Below are positions 8,386 to 16,222 of a DNA stretch of 64,000 bases, one piece after another. The translations under genes and the position numbers were made by a program. The stretch is taken from positions 124,001 through 188,000 of the forward strand of contig NZ_STGE01000024.1 in the NCBI RefSeq assembly GCF_005222675.1, read 5' to 3'. Every line of letters starts with the position of its first letter. The stretch's first letter is position 1. Below the pieces are notes generated by a model. It worked only from the letters and a program-made list of their open reading frames with translations, was not told where the DNA came from and ran no database searches. The DNA is from Mycolicibacterium sp. CR10. Lineage in GTDB: Bacteria; Actinomycetota; Actinomycetes; Mycobacteriales; Mycobacteriaceae.

Positions 8386-9153
8386 CTAGCGCGCGGGGGC
8401 CTTGCTCCGCGCGCGCGGGGCAGCGCTCTTGGTCGCCTTGCGGGCAGGCTTGCCGCCTTGCTCGATGAGCCTGCCTGCGTGGTCGAGGATGCACTCGAGG
8501 CCGAACTCGAAATTGCGGTCATCGGCAGCGCTGAGGTGATGACCCTTCTGCGTGACAGCGGCCAGCAACGGCGCCGTGTCGGGGTCGATCGACATCGAGT
8601 CCTCGATGTCTCCGTGGCCATCCTCGGCGGCGAGGTTCTTCTCGCGAAGTCGCTGCAGCACCACCGAACCGCGAACATGAACCGACATCGCCGAGTAGGT
8701 GTCGAACGCGTCCTCCGGTGCGAGCCCGGCCTCGACGAGGCTGTTGATCGCCTTCTCCACCTCCTGCACCCCCACCTTCGCCGCGCGGGGACTCAGCGCT
8801 GACCGGATGAGAATGAGGTCGCACAGGATCGGATTGCCGTTGAACGTCTTTCGCATCGCACGGGCATGGTTTCGCAGCGTCTCGCGCCAGTCCTTGGCCT
8901 CAACGTAGGGGGTGGCGAAGGCGTACTGGCGCAACGCCCGATCGGTCATCGCGTTGAGCAGGTCGTCCTTCTTGCGGAAGTACCAGTAGATGCTCGTGAC
9001 CCCGACGCCCAGGTGCTTGCCCAGCAGCGGCATGCTCAGATTGTCGATGCCGACCTGCTCGGCGAGCTCGAACGCGCCCTTGATGATGTCATCGGGATTG
9101 ATGGAACCGCGCTCGCGCCGTTGTCGCTTTTCCGCGGTCGCCTGCTTCGCCAC
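8386..9153 (-). CDS. TetR-family regulator, candidate master repressor of the catabolic island
   Basis: 255 residues; GTG 9153 has a good GGAGGT site. An N-terminal TetR helix-turn-helix spans about residues 20-70 (DNLSMPLLGKHLGVGVTSIYWYFRKKD split over helices 2-4). The C-terminal part is helical and ends in an Ala/Lys/Arg-rich tail (about residues 230-255), an extension beyond the usual TetR end. It diverges from the crotonase at 9400, and the 246-bp gap contains one copy (9337-9357) of the 21-bp palindrome that recurs at six more sites to 39 kb. Autoregulation plus control of those sites is inferred from position only. Confidence 0.9.
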   Translation of the reverse strand: MAKQATAEKRQRRERGSINPDDIIKGAFELAEQVGIDNLSMPLLGKHLGVGVTSIYWYFRKKDDLLNAMTDRALRQYAFATPYVEAKDWRETLRNHARAMRKTFNGNPILCDLILIRSALSPRAAKVGVQEVEKAINSLVEAGLAPEDAFDTYSAMSVHVRGSVVLQRLREKNLAAEDGHGDIEDSMSIDPDTAPLLAAVTQKGHHLSAADDRNFEFGLECILDHAGRLIEQGGKPARKATKSAAPRARSKAPAR

Positions 9154-9336
9154 TCAGGGCACCTCCATCATTGTGATGCTGCGAGTGCAGCTCCCGGATA
9201 CCCGGGCTGGTGGTCGAGAAAACTGCCGGCAGCGAGTAGCCTGAACTGCGTCTTTGCGTTCGTGTCGCTGTGTCGCCGTGTCCGCGACCTTACCGTCCGA
9301 CGTCGGATTGGCAGCGGCCACGGTGGTTCCACCCTT

Positions 9337-9357
9337 CTACTGTAAGTCCTATAGTAA
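9337..9357. promoter_or_regulatory. 21-bp island operator, copy 1
   Basis: CTACTGTAA (9337-9345), 3 bp, CTATAGTAA (9349-9357): imperfect inverted repeat matching the island consensus ATACTGTAA-nnn-TTACAGTAT at 14 of 18 arm positions. It lies in the divergent gap between the TetR gene (start 9153) and the crotonase (start 9400), 43 bp upstream of the latter, a natural place for autorepression. Confidence 0.7.
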
Positions 9358-9399
9358 GCTTTTCCACGAACATTCGGGCGAAAGGTCAAGGGCGACAGA

Positions 9400-10161
9400 G
9401 TGTCAGACGAAGTTCTTCTGGAACGGCACGATCGCGTGCTCGTGATCACCATCAATCGACCCGAGGCGCGCAACGCGTTCAACCTCGCGGTCGCTCGGGG
9501 CCTCGCCGACGCGATGGACGAACTCGACGACACCGCGGAGTTGTCGGTCGCGATCGTCACCGGCGCCGGCGGCAACTTCTGTGCGGGCATGGACCTCAAG
9601 GCGTTCATGGCCGGTGAGGTGCCCGCCATCCCCGGCCGTGGCATCGGGTTCACCGAGCGGCCGCCGCGCAAGCCCGTCATCGCGGCCGTCGAGGGCTACG
9701 CACTGGCCGGCGGCACCGAGATCGTGTTGGCCACCGACCTGGTGGTCGCGGCCAGGAACGCCAAGTTCGGTATCCCGGAGGTCAAGCGCGGCCTCGTCGC
9801 CGCGGGTGGCGGGTTGCTGCGACTGCCGCACCGGATCCCGTACCAGAAGGCGCTCGAACTCGCGCTGACCGGAGACAGTTTCACCGCCGAGGAAGCCGCG
9901 CAGTGGGGCTTCGTCAACGTGCTGACCGAGCCGGGGGAGGCGCTCGCGGGTGCGCTGGCTCTGGCCGAGCGGATCACCGCGAACGGCCCGTTGGCGGTGG
10001 CGGTGACGAAGGAGGTCATCGCCAAGTCCGCAGGCTGGAGCGAGGACGAGATGTGGAAGAAGCAGATGGAGTTGATCTCTCCGGTGTTCTCCTCCAAGGA
10101 CGCGATGGAGGGTGCGACGGCGTTCGCCGAGAAGCGCAAGCCCAACTGGACGGGAACCTGA
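9400..10161 (+). CDS. enoyl-CoA hydratase
   Basis: A 253-residue crotonase beginning at GTG 9400. Among the crotonases here it is the one with both classical catalytic glutamates: GGTEIVLA and FGIPEVKRG, plus FCAGMDLKAF and VEGYALAGG for the oxyanion hole. It should therefore hydrate a 2-enoyl-CoA. The C-terminal AFAEKRKPNWTG is typical of the family. It is divergent from the TetR gene and preceded by operator copy 1, so it probably belongs to that regulon. A decayed SDR gene follows. Confidence 0.92.
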   Translation: MSDEVLLERHDRVLVITINRPEARNAFNLAVARGLADAMDELDDTAELSVAIVTGAGGNFCAGMDLKAFMAGEVPAIPGRGIGFTERPPRKPVIAAVEGYALAGGTEIVLATDLVVAARNAKFGIPEVKRGLVAAGGGLLRLPHRIPYQKALELALTGDSFTAEEAAQWGFVNVLTEPGEALAGALALAERITANGPLAVAVTKEVIAKSAGWSEDEMWKKQMELISPVFSSKDAMEGATAFAEKRKPNWTGT

Positions 10162-10168
10162 CGGACCC

Positions 10169-10374
10169 GTGGATTTGGGGTTCACGAATGCGACCGCCGT
10201 CGTCGGCGGCGGTCGCGGCATGGACCTGGCCGCAGAGCGCTGCCTCGCCGAGGATGGTGCCCGGGTAGCGATCGTCGGCCGGTCCCGGCATTTCTGGCAT
10301 GGCGGCGCAACTCCGTCATGACCGGCGACAACATCAACGTCGACGGCGGCAGCGACTTCATCGAGTTCACCTGA
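10169..10374 (+). pseudogene. short-chain dehydrogenase remnant (internal deletion, frameshift)
   Basis: From GTG 10169 the frame reads VDLGFTNATAVVGGGRGM and continues LAAERCLAEDGARVAIVGRS, a recognisable SDR N-terminus with the Gly-rich NAD(P) motif. It then runs out in HFWHGGATPS and a stop at 10320. In another frame the following bases read SVMTGDNINVDGGSDFIEF and stop at 10374, the typical C-terminus of the same enzyme type. The central part with the YxxxK active site is missing. This is a deleted, frameshifted relic between two crotonase genes; it may once have been the 3-hydroxyacyl-CoA dehydrogenase of this set. Confidence 0.85.
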
Positions 10375-10541
10375 TCCGAGGGGCGTGCCATGGCGACAGC
10401 ACGGGACGTGCGTACCCGGAATCGCGCCCCGCGCAAGCGGTTCTGGCCGACGCGGCGAAGAGCCAGATTCGGGAGGCGTACAGGCGATTCGGACTCATCG
10501 AGGACTGAGCCGGGAGCTCTCGAGTCGCCTTGCGGAAGGCG
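10375..10541 (+). other. non-coding stretch with possible gene debris
   Basis: After the SDR relic there is no complete gene up to 10617. One frame ends in AKSQIREAYRRFGLIED and a stop at 10508, which looks like a protein C-terminus, but no start or family can be assigned. It is probably further debris from the deletion that destroyed the SDR gene. Confidence 0.35.
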
Positions 10542-10562
10542 CTACCGATAGGTGTACAGTAT
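10542..10562. promoter_or_regulatory. 21-bp island operator, copy 2 (weak left arm)
   Basis: CTACCGATA, 3 bp, GTACAGTAT. The right arm matches TTACAGTAT at 8 of 9 positions; the left arm is weaker (5 of 9 to ATACTGTAA). It lies 55 bp upstream of the GTG of the crotonase-amidohydrolase-ligase-dehydrogenase operon and is the only such motif there. A plausible but low-affinity site. Confidence 0.5.
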
Positions 10563-10616
10563 GAGCAAATCCCGAGCTGACGTGCGAGGAGCTGACCAGT
10601 CGATGAGGCCGTCGCG

Positions 10617-11483
10617 GTGACCGTTTCCGACACGGCGAGTCCCGTGCTGTTCGAGCTTCTCGACAGTGGCGTCGCCGTCGTGACCCTGAACCGCCCGGAA
10701 CGCCTCAACGCGTGGGGCGGCGGCCTGGCCGGAGCGTTCTATCGCTGTATGGACCGCGCCGAGAGTGATCCCGCGGTCCGCGTCGTCGTGGTCACCGGAA
10801 GTGGCCGGGCATTCTGTGCGGGCGCCGATATGGGCGATCTCGACACCATAAGCGGGGCAAGCGAATCCACCGGCGGGCAGGAGCGAAGCGACCGGGGAAT
10901 GGGCACCGCCGAGCACACTGATGTCACCAAGCTGGTCGGCGAGCGGCATCCGCACTTCGTCACCTCGATGCGCACACCGATCATCGCGGCCATCAACGGC
11001 GCATGTGCCGGGATCGGTCTGACGCAGGCGCTGATGTGCGACGTCCGGTTCGCCGCGGCCGGAGCCAAGTTCACCACCGCGTTCGCCCGGCGGGGGTTGA
11101 TCGGCGAGTACGGCATCTCCTGGATCCTGCCGCGTGTCGTCGGGTGGGGCGCCGCGCTCGACCTGCTGCTGAGCGGGCGCACCTTCTACGCTGACGAGGC
11201 CGCGGAGCTGGGGTTGGTCAAGGAGGTCGTCGCGCCCGAGGACCTGATGCCCCGGGCGTTGGCGTACGCGCAGGACATCGCCACGCACTGCGCGCCGAGT
11301 TCGCTGGCGGTCATCAAGCGCCAGATGTACGACGACGCGCTGCGCGACATGGTGTCGTCCAGCGCGCGCGCCGAGAAACTCATGCACGAATCGATGCAGC
11401 GTCCGGACTTCATCGAAGGCATCACCGCTTTCTTCGAAAAGAGACCGCCGGCCTTTCCGCCGCTCAAGGAGGACCAGCCATGA
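10617..11483 (+). CDS. crotonase-fold protein, isomerase-like, with an inserted repeat peptide
   Basis: 288 residues, GTG start at 10617. VVTLNRPERLNAW, FCAGADMGD and INGACAGIGL give the CoA and oxyanion-hole elements. Hydratase glutamates are absent (Thr and Phe), but GLIGEYGISWILPR carries an acid at the isomerase position. After residue 83 an in-frame insertion reads STGGQERSDRGM, encoded by a repeat (10868-10897) that also occurs tandemly at 36263-36334. The insertion lies in the variable loop after the first oxyanion segment, so activity may survive. First gene of a six-gene operon to 17407; its stop overlaps the next ATG (ATGA). Confidence 0.88.
   Translation: MTVSDTASPVLFELLDSGVAVVTLNRPERLNAWGGGLAGAFYRCMDRAESDPAVRVVVVTGSGRAFCAGADMGDLDTISGASESTGGQERSDRGMGTAEHTDVTKLVGERHPHFVTSMRTPIIAAINGACAGIGLTQALMCDVRFAAAGAKFTTAFARRGLIGEYGISWILPRVVGWGAALDLLLSGRTFYADEAAELGLVKEVVAPEDLMPRALAYAQDIATHCAPSSLAVIKRQMYDDALRDMVSSSARAEKLMHESMQRPDFIEGITAFFEKRPPAFPPLKEDQP
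10868..10897 (+). repeat. short dispersed repeat inside a coding region (family C)
   Basis: CACCGGCGGGCAGGAGCGAA followed by GCGACCGGGG, translated in frame as TGGQERSDRG within the crotonase. The same core is present twice, tandem and in the same frame, at 36263-36334. The presence of an identical foreign-looking peptide in unrelated proteins marks it as a mobile or copied short element. Confidence 0.8.
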
Positions 11484-12700
11484 CCGAATCGAAAGTCCTG
11501 GATTACCGGGCGATCGACGTCGACAACCACTACTACGAGACGACCGATTCGTGCACCCGCCATCTGCCCAAGGAGTTCAAGCGCCGCGGCGTGCAGATGC
11601 TGACCGAGGGCAAGCGCACGTTCGCCGTGATGGGGGGTGTGGTCAACCACTTCATCCCGAACCCGACGTTCGACCCGATCATCGAGCCGGGGTGCCTGGA
11701 TCTGTTGTTCCGCGGCGAGATTCCCGAGGGTGTGGATCCGGCGTCGTTGATGAAGGTTGATCGGTTGCCCGACCATCCCGAATATCAGAATCGCGATGCC
11801 CGGGTGAAGATCCTGGACAAACAGAACCTCGAGACGGTGTTCATGCTGCCGACGTTCGCGTGCGGCGTGGAGGAGGCGCTCAAGCATGACATCGACGCCA
11901 CGATGGCGACGGTGCACGCGTTCAACCTGTGGCTCGACGAGGACTGGGGGTTCGACCGACCTGACCACCGGTTCCTGTCGGCGCCAATCATCTCGCTGGC
12001 TGATCCGGACAAGGCCGTCGAGGAGGTCGAGTTCGTGCTGAGCCGCGGCGCCAAGAACGTCTGCGTGCGGCCTGCCCCGGTGCCCGGCGTCGTCAAACCC
12101 CGGTCGCTGGGCGACCCGCTGCACGATCCGGTGTGGGCCCGATTGGCCGAGGCCGGCGTGCCGGTGATCTTCCACCTGTCCGACAGCGGATATCTCGCGA
12201 TCGCGGCGTTGTGGGGCGGCAAGGCGACCTTCGAGGGTTTTGGCAAGAAGGACCCGCTCGATCAGATCCTGCTCGACGATCGCGCGATCCATGACGCGAT
12301 GGCCTCGATGATCGTCCACCAGGTGTTCACCCGGCATCCGACGCTCAAGGTGGCCAGCATCGAGAACGGCTCGTACTTCGTCTACCGGCTGATCAAGCGA
12401 CTCAAGAAGGCGGCCAACACCGCGCCGTACCACTTCAAGGAAGATCCGGTCGAACAACTGCGCAACAACGTCTGGATCGCGCCGTACTACGAAGACGACG
12501 TGAAGCTGCTCGCCGCGACCATCGGGGTGGACAAGATCCTGTTCGGTTCGGACTGGCCGCACGGCGAGGGTCTGGCGGATCCGATGGCGTTCACCGCCGA
12601 CATCCCGCAGTTCCCCGAGTTCAGCGCCGAAGACACCCGGAAAGTCATGCGCGACAACGCCCTTGATCTGCTGGGCGTGAACGTGACGGCGTCCGCCTAG
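11480..12700 (+). CDS. amidohydrolase-family metal-dependent hydrolase (TIM barrel)
   Basis: 406 residues; ATG 11480 with a strong AAGGAGG site. Amidohydrolase_2-type TIM barrel: the first metal motif appears as DVDNHYYE, and the late conserved aspartate lies in LFGSDWPHGEG, 51 residues before the C-terminus. Such proteins act as decarboxylases, hydrolases or C-C hydratases on cyclic acids. The operon also carries a second, shorter family member (14328-15176). Both lie between crotonase, CoA ligase and acyl-CoA dehydrogenases, so a CoA-thioester or ring-cleavage substrate is plausible. The actual reaction is unknown. Confidence 0.85.
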   Translation: MTESKVLDYRAIDVDNHYYETTDSCTRHLPKEFKRRGVQMLTEGKRTFAVMGGVVNHFIPNPTFDPIIEPGCLDLLFRGEIPEGVDPASLMKVDRLPDHPEYQNRDARVKILDKQNLETVFMLPTFACGVEEALKHDIDATMATVHAFNLWLDEDWGFDRPDHRFLSAPIISLADPDKAVEEVEFVLSRGAKNVCVRPAPVPGVVKPRSLGDPLHDPVWARLAEAGVPVIFHLSDSGYLAIAALWGGKATFEGFGKKDPLDQILLDDRAIHDAMASMIVHQVFTRHPTLKVASIENGSYFVYRLIKRLKKAANTAPYHFKEDPVEQLRNNVWIAPYYEDDVKLLAATIGVDKILFGSDWPHGEGLADPMAFTADIPQFPEFSAEDTRKVMRDNALDLLGVNVTASA

Positions 12701-12702
12701 CC

Positions 12703-14331
12703 ATGCCGGAGTGGACCATCGGCGATGTCGTCGACGCCATCGCCGACGTCATCGGTGATCGCACGATGACGGTGTGCGGTGAGCGCAGAACCACCTACGG
12801 CGAGATGGCGCAGCGGACCCGCCAGTTCGCGAACTTCCTGGCCGCCAAGGGTTTCGGTGTGCATCGGCAACGCCACGCGCTGGAGAACTGGGAATGCGGG
12901 CAGGATCGCATCGCGCTGATCATGTACAACGACCGTTATCCGGAAGTCGTCGTGGGTGCACTGAAGGCCCGCACCGTCCCGGTGAACGTCAACCACCACT
13001 ACACGCCGCGCGAAGTCGCCGAACTGCTGGATTACGTCAAGCCCCGCGCGGTCGTCTACCACCGGGCGCTCGGGGCGAAGTTCGCCGACGTTCTTCCGAC
13101 GGACGGTTGTGAACTGCTGATCGCCGTCGACGACGGCAGTGAGGCGGTCGCTCTGCCCGGGTCGGTGTCGCTGGATGCCGCGGTGGCCATGGGTGATCCG
13201 GACAACCGCATCGTCACGTCCCCGGACGATCTCATCATGTACTGCACCGGCGGTACGACCGGGCGACCCAAGGGCGTGCTGTGGCGCCAGAGCGACACCT
13301 ACGTGTCCTCGATGGTGGGCGCCGACCACGACTCGCCCACCGAGATCCACGACAAGGTGGCCCGCAACGAGGGGCCGCCGTGGTTCGCGGTGTCGCCGTT
13401 GATGCACGCGGCGGGCTTGTGGACGGTGTTCTCCGGGTCTCTCGCGGGTCTGCCGGTGGTGCTCTACGACGACCGCAAGAAGATGGATCCGCAATCGGTG
13501 TGGAGGACCGCCGAACGTGAGAAGGTCGGTCTCATGACGATGGTGGGCGACGCCTACGCGGTCCCGCTGATCGAGGAACTCCGCCGCAACGATTACGAGC
13601 TGTCCTCGCTGTACGCCATCGGAACCGGTGGTGCCGCAACCAATCCCAAGCATGTCAGCGCGATTCTCGAGAAGCTGCCGCAGCTGACGATCATCAACGG
13701 ATACGGGTCCTCGGAGACGGGGAACATGGGTTTCGGGCACAACCAGCGCGGTTCGCATCGCGAGACCTTCGACCTGCGCGAGGGCGGGAGCGTGGTGTCC
13801 GAGGACATGGCGAGGTTTGTCGAACCGGGAGAACCGGAGGTCGGCTGGGTGGTGCGCAAGGGCCGGATTCCGTTGGGCTACTTCGACGATGCCGAGGCCA
13901 CCCGCACGACGTTCCCCGTCGTCGAGGGGCACCGGGTGGTGGTGTCCGGTGACCGTGCCTCCCTCGAGCCCGACGGCACGCTGCGGCTGTACGGACGGGA
14001 CTCACTGGTGGTCAACACCGGCGGCGAAAAGGTGTTCGTCGAAGAGGTTGAGGCAGTGCTGCGCGCGCATCCCGGGGTGGCCGACGCGCTGGTGGTCGGG
14101 CGCGAGAGCGACCGGTGGGGGCAGGAGGTGGTGGCGCTGGTGCAGTTGCACCCCGGCGAGACCGTCGCACCGGAGACACTGCGCGCCGCGTGCACCGAGG
14201 AGCTTGCGCGGTTCAAGGCGCCCAAGGCGGTCATCATCGTCGAGCAGGTCCGTCGGCTGGGCAACGGCAAGGCCGACTACCGATGGGCCAAGGGCGAAGC
14301 GGTCAACGGTGCCGCGGTGGTGACTCCGTGA
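12703..14331 (+). CDS. FadD19-like acyl-CoA ligase
   Basis: 542-residue ANL ligase. P-loop CTGGTTGRPKGVLWRQ, GSSETGNMG, SGDRASLEPDG, NTGGEKVFVEEVE and the catalytic lysine in GNGKADYRW are all present, so the enzyme looks complete. The KGVLWRQ extension of the P-loop and the KADYRW end are features I associate with FadD19-type ligases for steroid side chains and similarly bulky acids. A second ligase with the same features lies at 27943-29589. It starts 3 bp after the amidohydrolase stop; its stop overlaps the next start (GTGA). The steroid-like substrate is inference from family. Confidence 0.9.
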   Translation: MPEWTIGDVVDAIADVIGDRTMTVCGERRTTYGEMAQRTRQFANFLAAKGFGVHRQRHALENWECGQDRIALIMYNDRYPEVVVGALKARTVPVNVNHHYTPREVAELLDYVKPRAVVYHRALGAKFADVLPTDGCELLIAVDDGSEAVALPGSVSLDAAVAMGDPDNRIVTSPDDLIMYCTGGTTGRPKGVLWRQSDTYVSSMVGADHDSPTEIHDKVARNEGPPWFAVSPLMHAAGLWTVFSGSLAGLPVVLYDDRKKMDPQSVWRTAEREKVGLMTMVGDAYAVPLIEELRRNDYELSSLYAIGTGGAATNPKHVSAILEKLPQLTIINGYGSSETGNMGFGHNQRGSHRETFDLREGGSVVSEDMARFVEPGEPEVGWVVRKGRIPLGYFDDAEATRTTFPVVEGHRVVVSGDRASLEPDGTLRLYGRDSLVVNTGGEKVFVEEVEAVLRAHPGVADALVVGRESDRWGQEVVALVQLHPGETVAPETLRAACTEELARFKAPKAVIIVEQVRRLGNGKADYRWAKGEAVNGAAVVTP

Positions 14332-15176
14332 CGGCCCACCGCGTCATCGATTGCCTCGTCAATGTCCACTTCGGCGAAACCGCAAAGCAACCCGAGTTCA
14401 TGCTCAAGGTGCGCGACGACTACTTCAAGGGCCCGCAGTCGCTCTACGACCAGGTCGAGCTCCCGGCACTGCTCGACGAGATGGACGAACACGGCGTCAC
14501 CAGAGCCATCCTGATGGACAACCTGGTCAAACCGTCGGTGACCGCGCGGACGTTCGTCGCGGAACGCCCGGACCGGTTCGCGCTCGCGATCGGCGGCATC
14601 AACCTGCTGCGTCCCGTCCCCGCGCTGCGCGAACTGGCTGCGGTGTGCGGTGATCTGCCCGTCGCGTACGCCGCTGTCGGGCCGAGCTTCTGGGGCGACG
14701 GCATGTATCCGCCGAGCGACGCCGTGTACTACCCGCTGTACGCCAAGTGCGCCGAACTCGAATTGCCGCTGTGCGTCAACACCGGTCTTCCGGGACCGCC
14801 GATCCCCGGTGAGGTCCAGAACCCGATTCACCTCGACAGGGTGTGCGTCCGATTCCCGGAACTGAAGCTGTGCATGATCCATGGCGCCGACCCGTGGTGG
14901 GACGTGGCGATCCGGCTGCTGATCAAGTACGCCAACCTGCGCATCATGACCTCGGCATGGGCGCCCAAGCGGCTCCCGGACAACCTGCTGCACTACATGC
15001 GCACCCGCGGGACGAACAAGGTGATCTTTGCGTCGGACTGGCCCGTGCTGCGACAGAGCCGGGTCGTTCCCGAGGCAGTGGCGCTGGACCTGCCGCCCGA
15101 GGTTCTCGACAATTATCTCTTCAACAACGCGAACGATTTCTTTTTCGGCGGCGAGCACAACGAACAGGAGCGCTGA
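14328..15176 (+). CDS. amidohydrolase-family protein (second of operon)
   Basis: 282 residues from GTG 14328, which overlaps the ligase stop (GTGA). A shorter Amidohydrolase_2 barrel: DCLVNVHFGE occupies the position of the first metal motif (Asp-x-His is not kept exactly), MIHGADPWWDV gives a central His-Gly, and the late FASDWPVLR carries the conserved aspartate. It could partner the amidohydrolase at 11480 or act on a later intermediate. Followed 2 bp later by an acyl-CoA dehydrogenase gene. Function unassigned. Confidence 0.82.
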   Translation: MTAHRVIDCLVNVHFGETAKQPEFMLKVRDDYFKGPQSLYDQVELPALLDEMDEHGVTRAILMDNLVKPSVTARTFVAERPDRFALAIGGINLLRPVPALRELAAVCGDLPVAYAAVGPSFWGDGMYPPSDAVYYPLYAKCAELELPLCVNTGLPGPPIPGEVQNPIHLDRVCVRFPELKLCMIHGADPWWDVAIRLLIKYANLRIMTSAWAPKRLPDNLLHYMRTRGTNKVIFASDWPVLRQSRVVPEAVALDLPPEVLDNYLFNNANDFFFGGEHNEQER

Positions 15177-15178
15177 GG

Positions 15179-16219
15179 ATGGATCGCTACGAACTGCGCA
15201 GGCAGGACTACAGCCTCTCCGAGGATCACCAGGCGCTGCTGGCGGCGTACAAGGACTTCTTCAGCACCCGCTGCACGATCGAGACCGTGCGGGCCGCCGA
15301 GGAGTCCGGCTTCGACAAGAGCCTGTGGGAACGCCTGTGCGCGATGGGCGCAACGACGATGGCACTGCCGGAATCGGTCGGCGGTGACGGGGCGACCCTG
15401 GTCGACCTCACGCTGGTGGCCGAGGAGATCGGTCGATCTCTGGCGCCGGTGCCGTGGATCGACCACGTATGTGCCGCGCGGCTGCTCAGCCGGCTCGGAG
15501 CCGTGGAGCCCGACATCGTCAACGGCACGCAGGTGGTGGGGTTCGATCCCGCGCAGGACAGCGTGGCCGGGATCAGGTTGATCCCCACCGGGTCCATCGC
15601 CGACCACATTGTGGTGCGCGACGGGACAGACATCGTCCGGCTCACCTTCGCCTCCCGGCCGGTCCACGTCGACAACATCGGCAAGCTCCCGATGGCGTGG
15701 GTGGATCCCGCCGCCGCCGACAACCGAGCGGTGCTTGCCAGCGGTACCGAGGCGCTGGCCGAATATCAACGTGCACTTGATGAATGGCGTCTGCTGACAG
15801 GTGCCGCGCTGGTCGGGCTCGTCGAGGAGACGATGACGATCGCCGCCGAGTTCGCCAAGACGCGCTACACACTCGGTGTCCCAATCTCGACGCTGCAGGG
15901 CATCTCGCATCCGCTGGCCAACATCGCCATCACCGTGCAGGGCGGCCGTAACCTCGCCCGGCGCGCAGCATGGTTTCTCGACAACGAACCCGACGAGCGA
16001 CCGGAGTTGGCGCCGTCGGTGTTCGTGTTCATGGCCGAGGAGGCTGCCAAGGCGGCGACGATGGCCGTTCACGTGCAGGGCGGGCTCGGTGTCTCGGCGG
16101 AGGCGGCCGCCACCGCCTATCTGGTTCGGGCCAGGGGATGGGCGATCGCCGGCGGAGACCCCGGCGCCACCGCGAAACACATCGCCGACATCGTCGCCAC
16201 GCGCGAAGGACGGAGCTGA
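15179..16219 (+). CDS. acyl-CoA dehydrogenase-family protein, small subunit-like
   Basis: 346 residues, shorter than the usual ~380. Its start ATG 15179 follows GAGG. ACAD fold: N-terminal helical domain (LWERLCAMGATTMALPESVGG), a reduced middle domain, and a C-terminal helical domain with VQGGLGVSAE. The middle FAD-contact segment of ordinary ACADs is poorly conserved. It is paired with a longer ACAD 3 bp downstream. Such adjacent long/short pairs form alpha2beta2 heterotetramers for steroid and other bulky acyl-CoAs in mycobacteria (ChsE type), so I read it as one subunit of a two-gene dehydrogenase. Confidence 0.88.
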   Translation: MDRYELRRQDYSLSEDHQALLAAYKDFFSTRCTIETVRAAEESGFDKSLWERLCAMGATTMALPESVGGDGATLVDLTLVAEEIGRSLAPVPWIDHVCAARLLSRLGAVEPDIVNGTQVVGFDPAQDSVAGIRLIPTGSIADHIVVRDGTDIVRLTFASRPVHVDNIGKLPMAWVDPAAADNRAVLASGTEALAEYQRALDEWRLLTGAALVGLVEETMTIAAEFAKTRYTLGVPISTLQGISHPLANIAITVQGGRNLARRAAWFLDNEPDERPELAPSVFVFMAEEAAKAATMAVHVQGGLGVSAEAAATAYLVRARGWAIAGGDPGATAKHIADIVATREGRS

Positions 16220-16222
16220 GCA

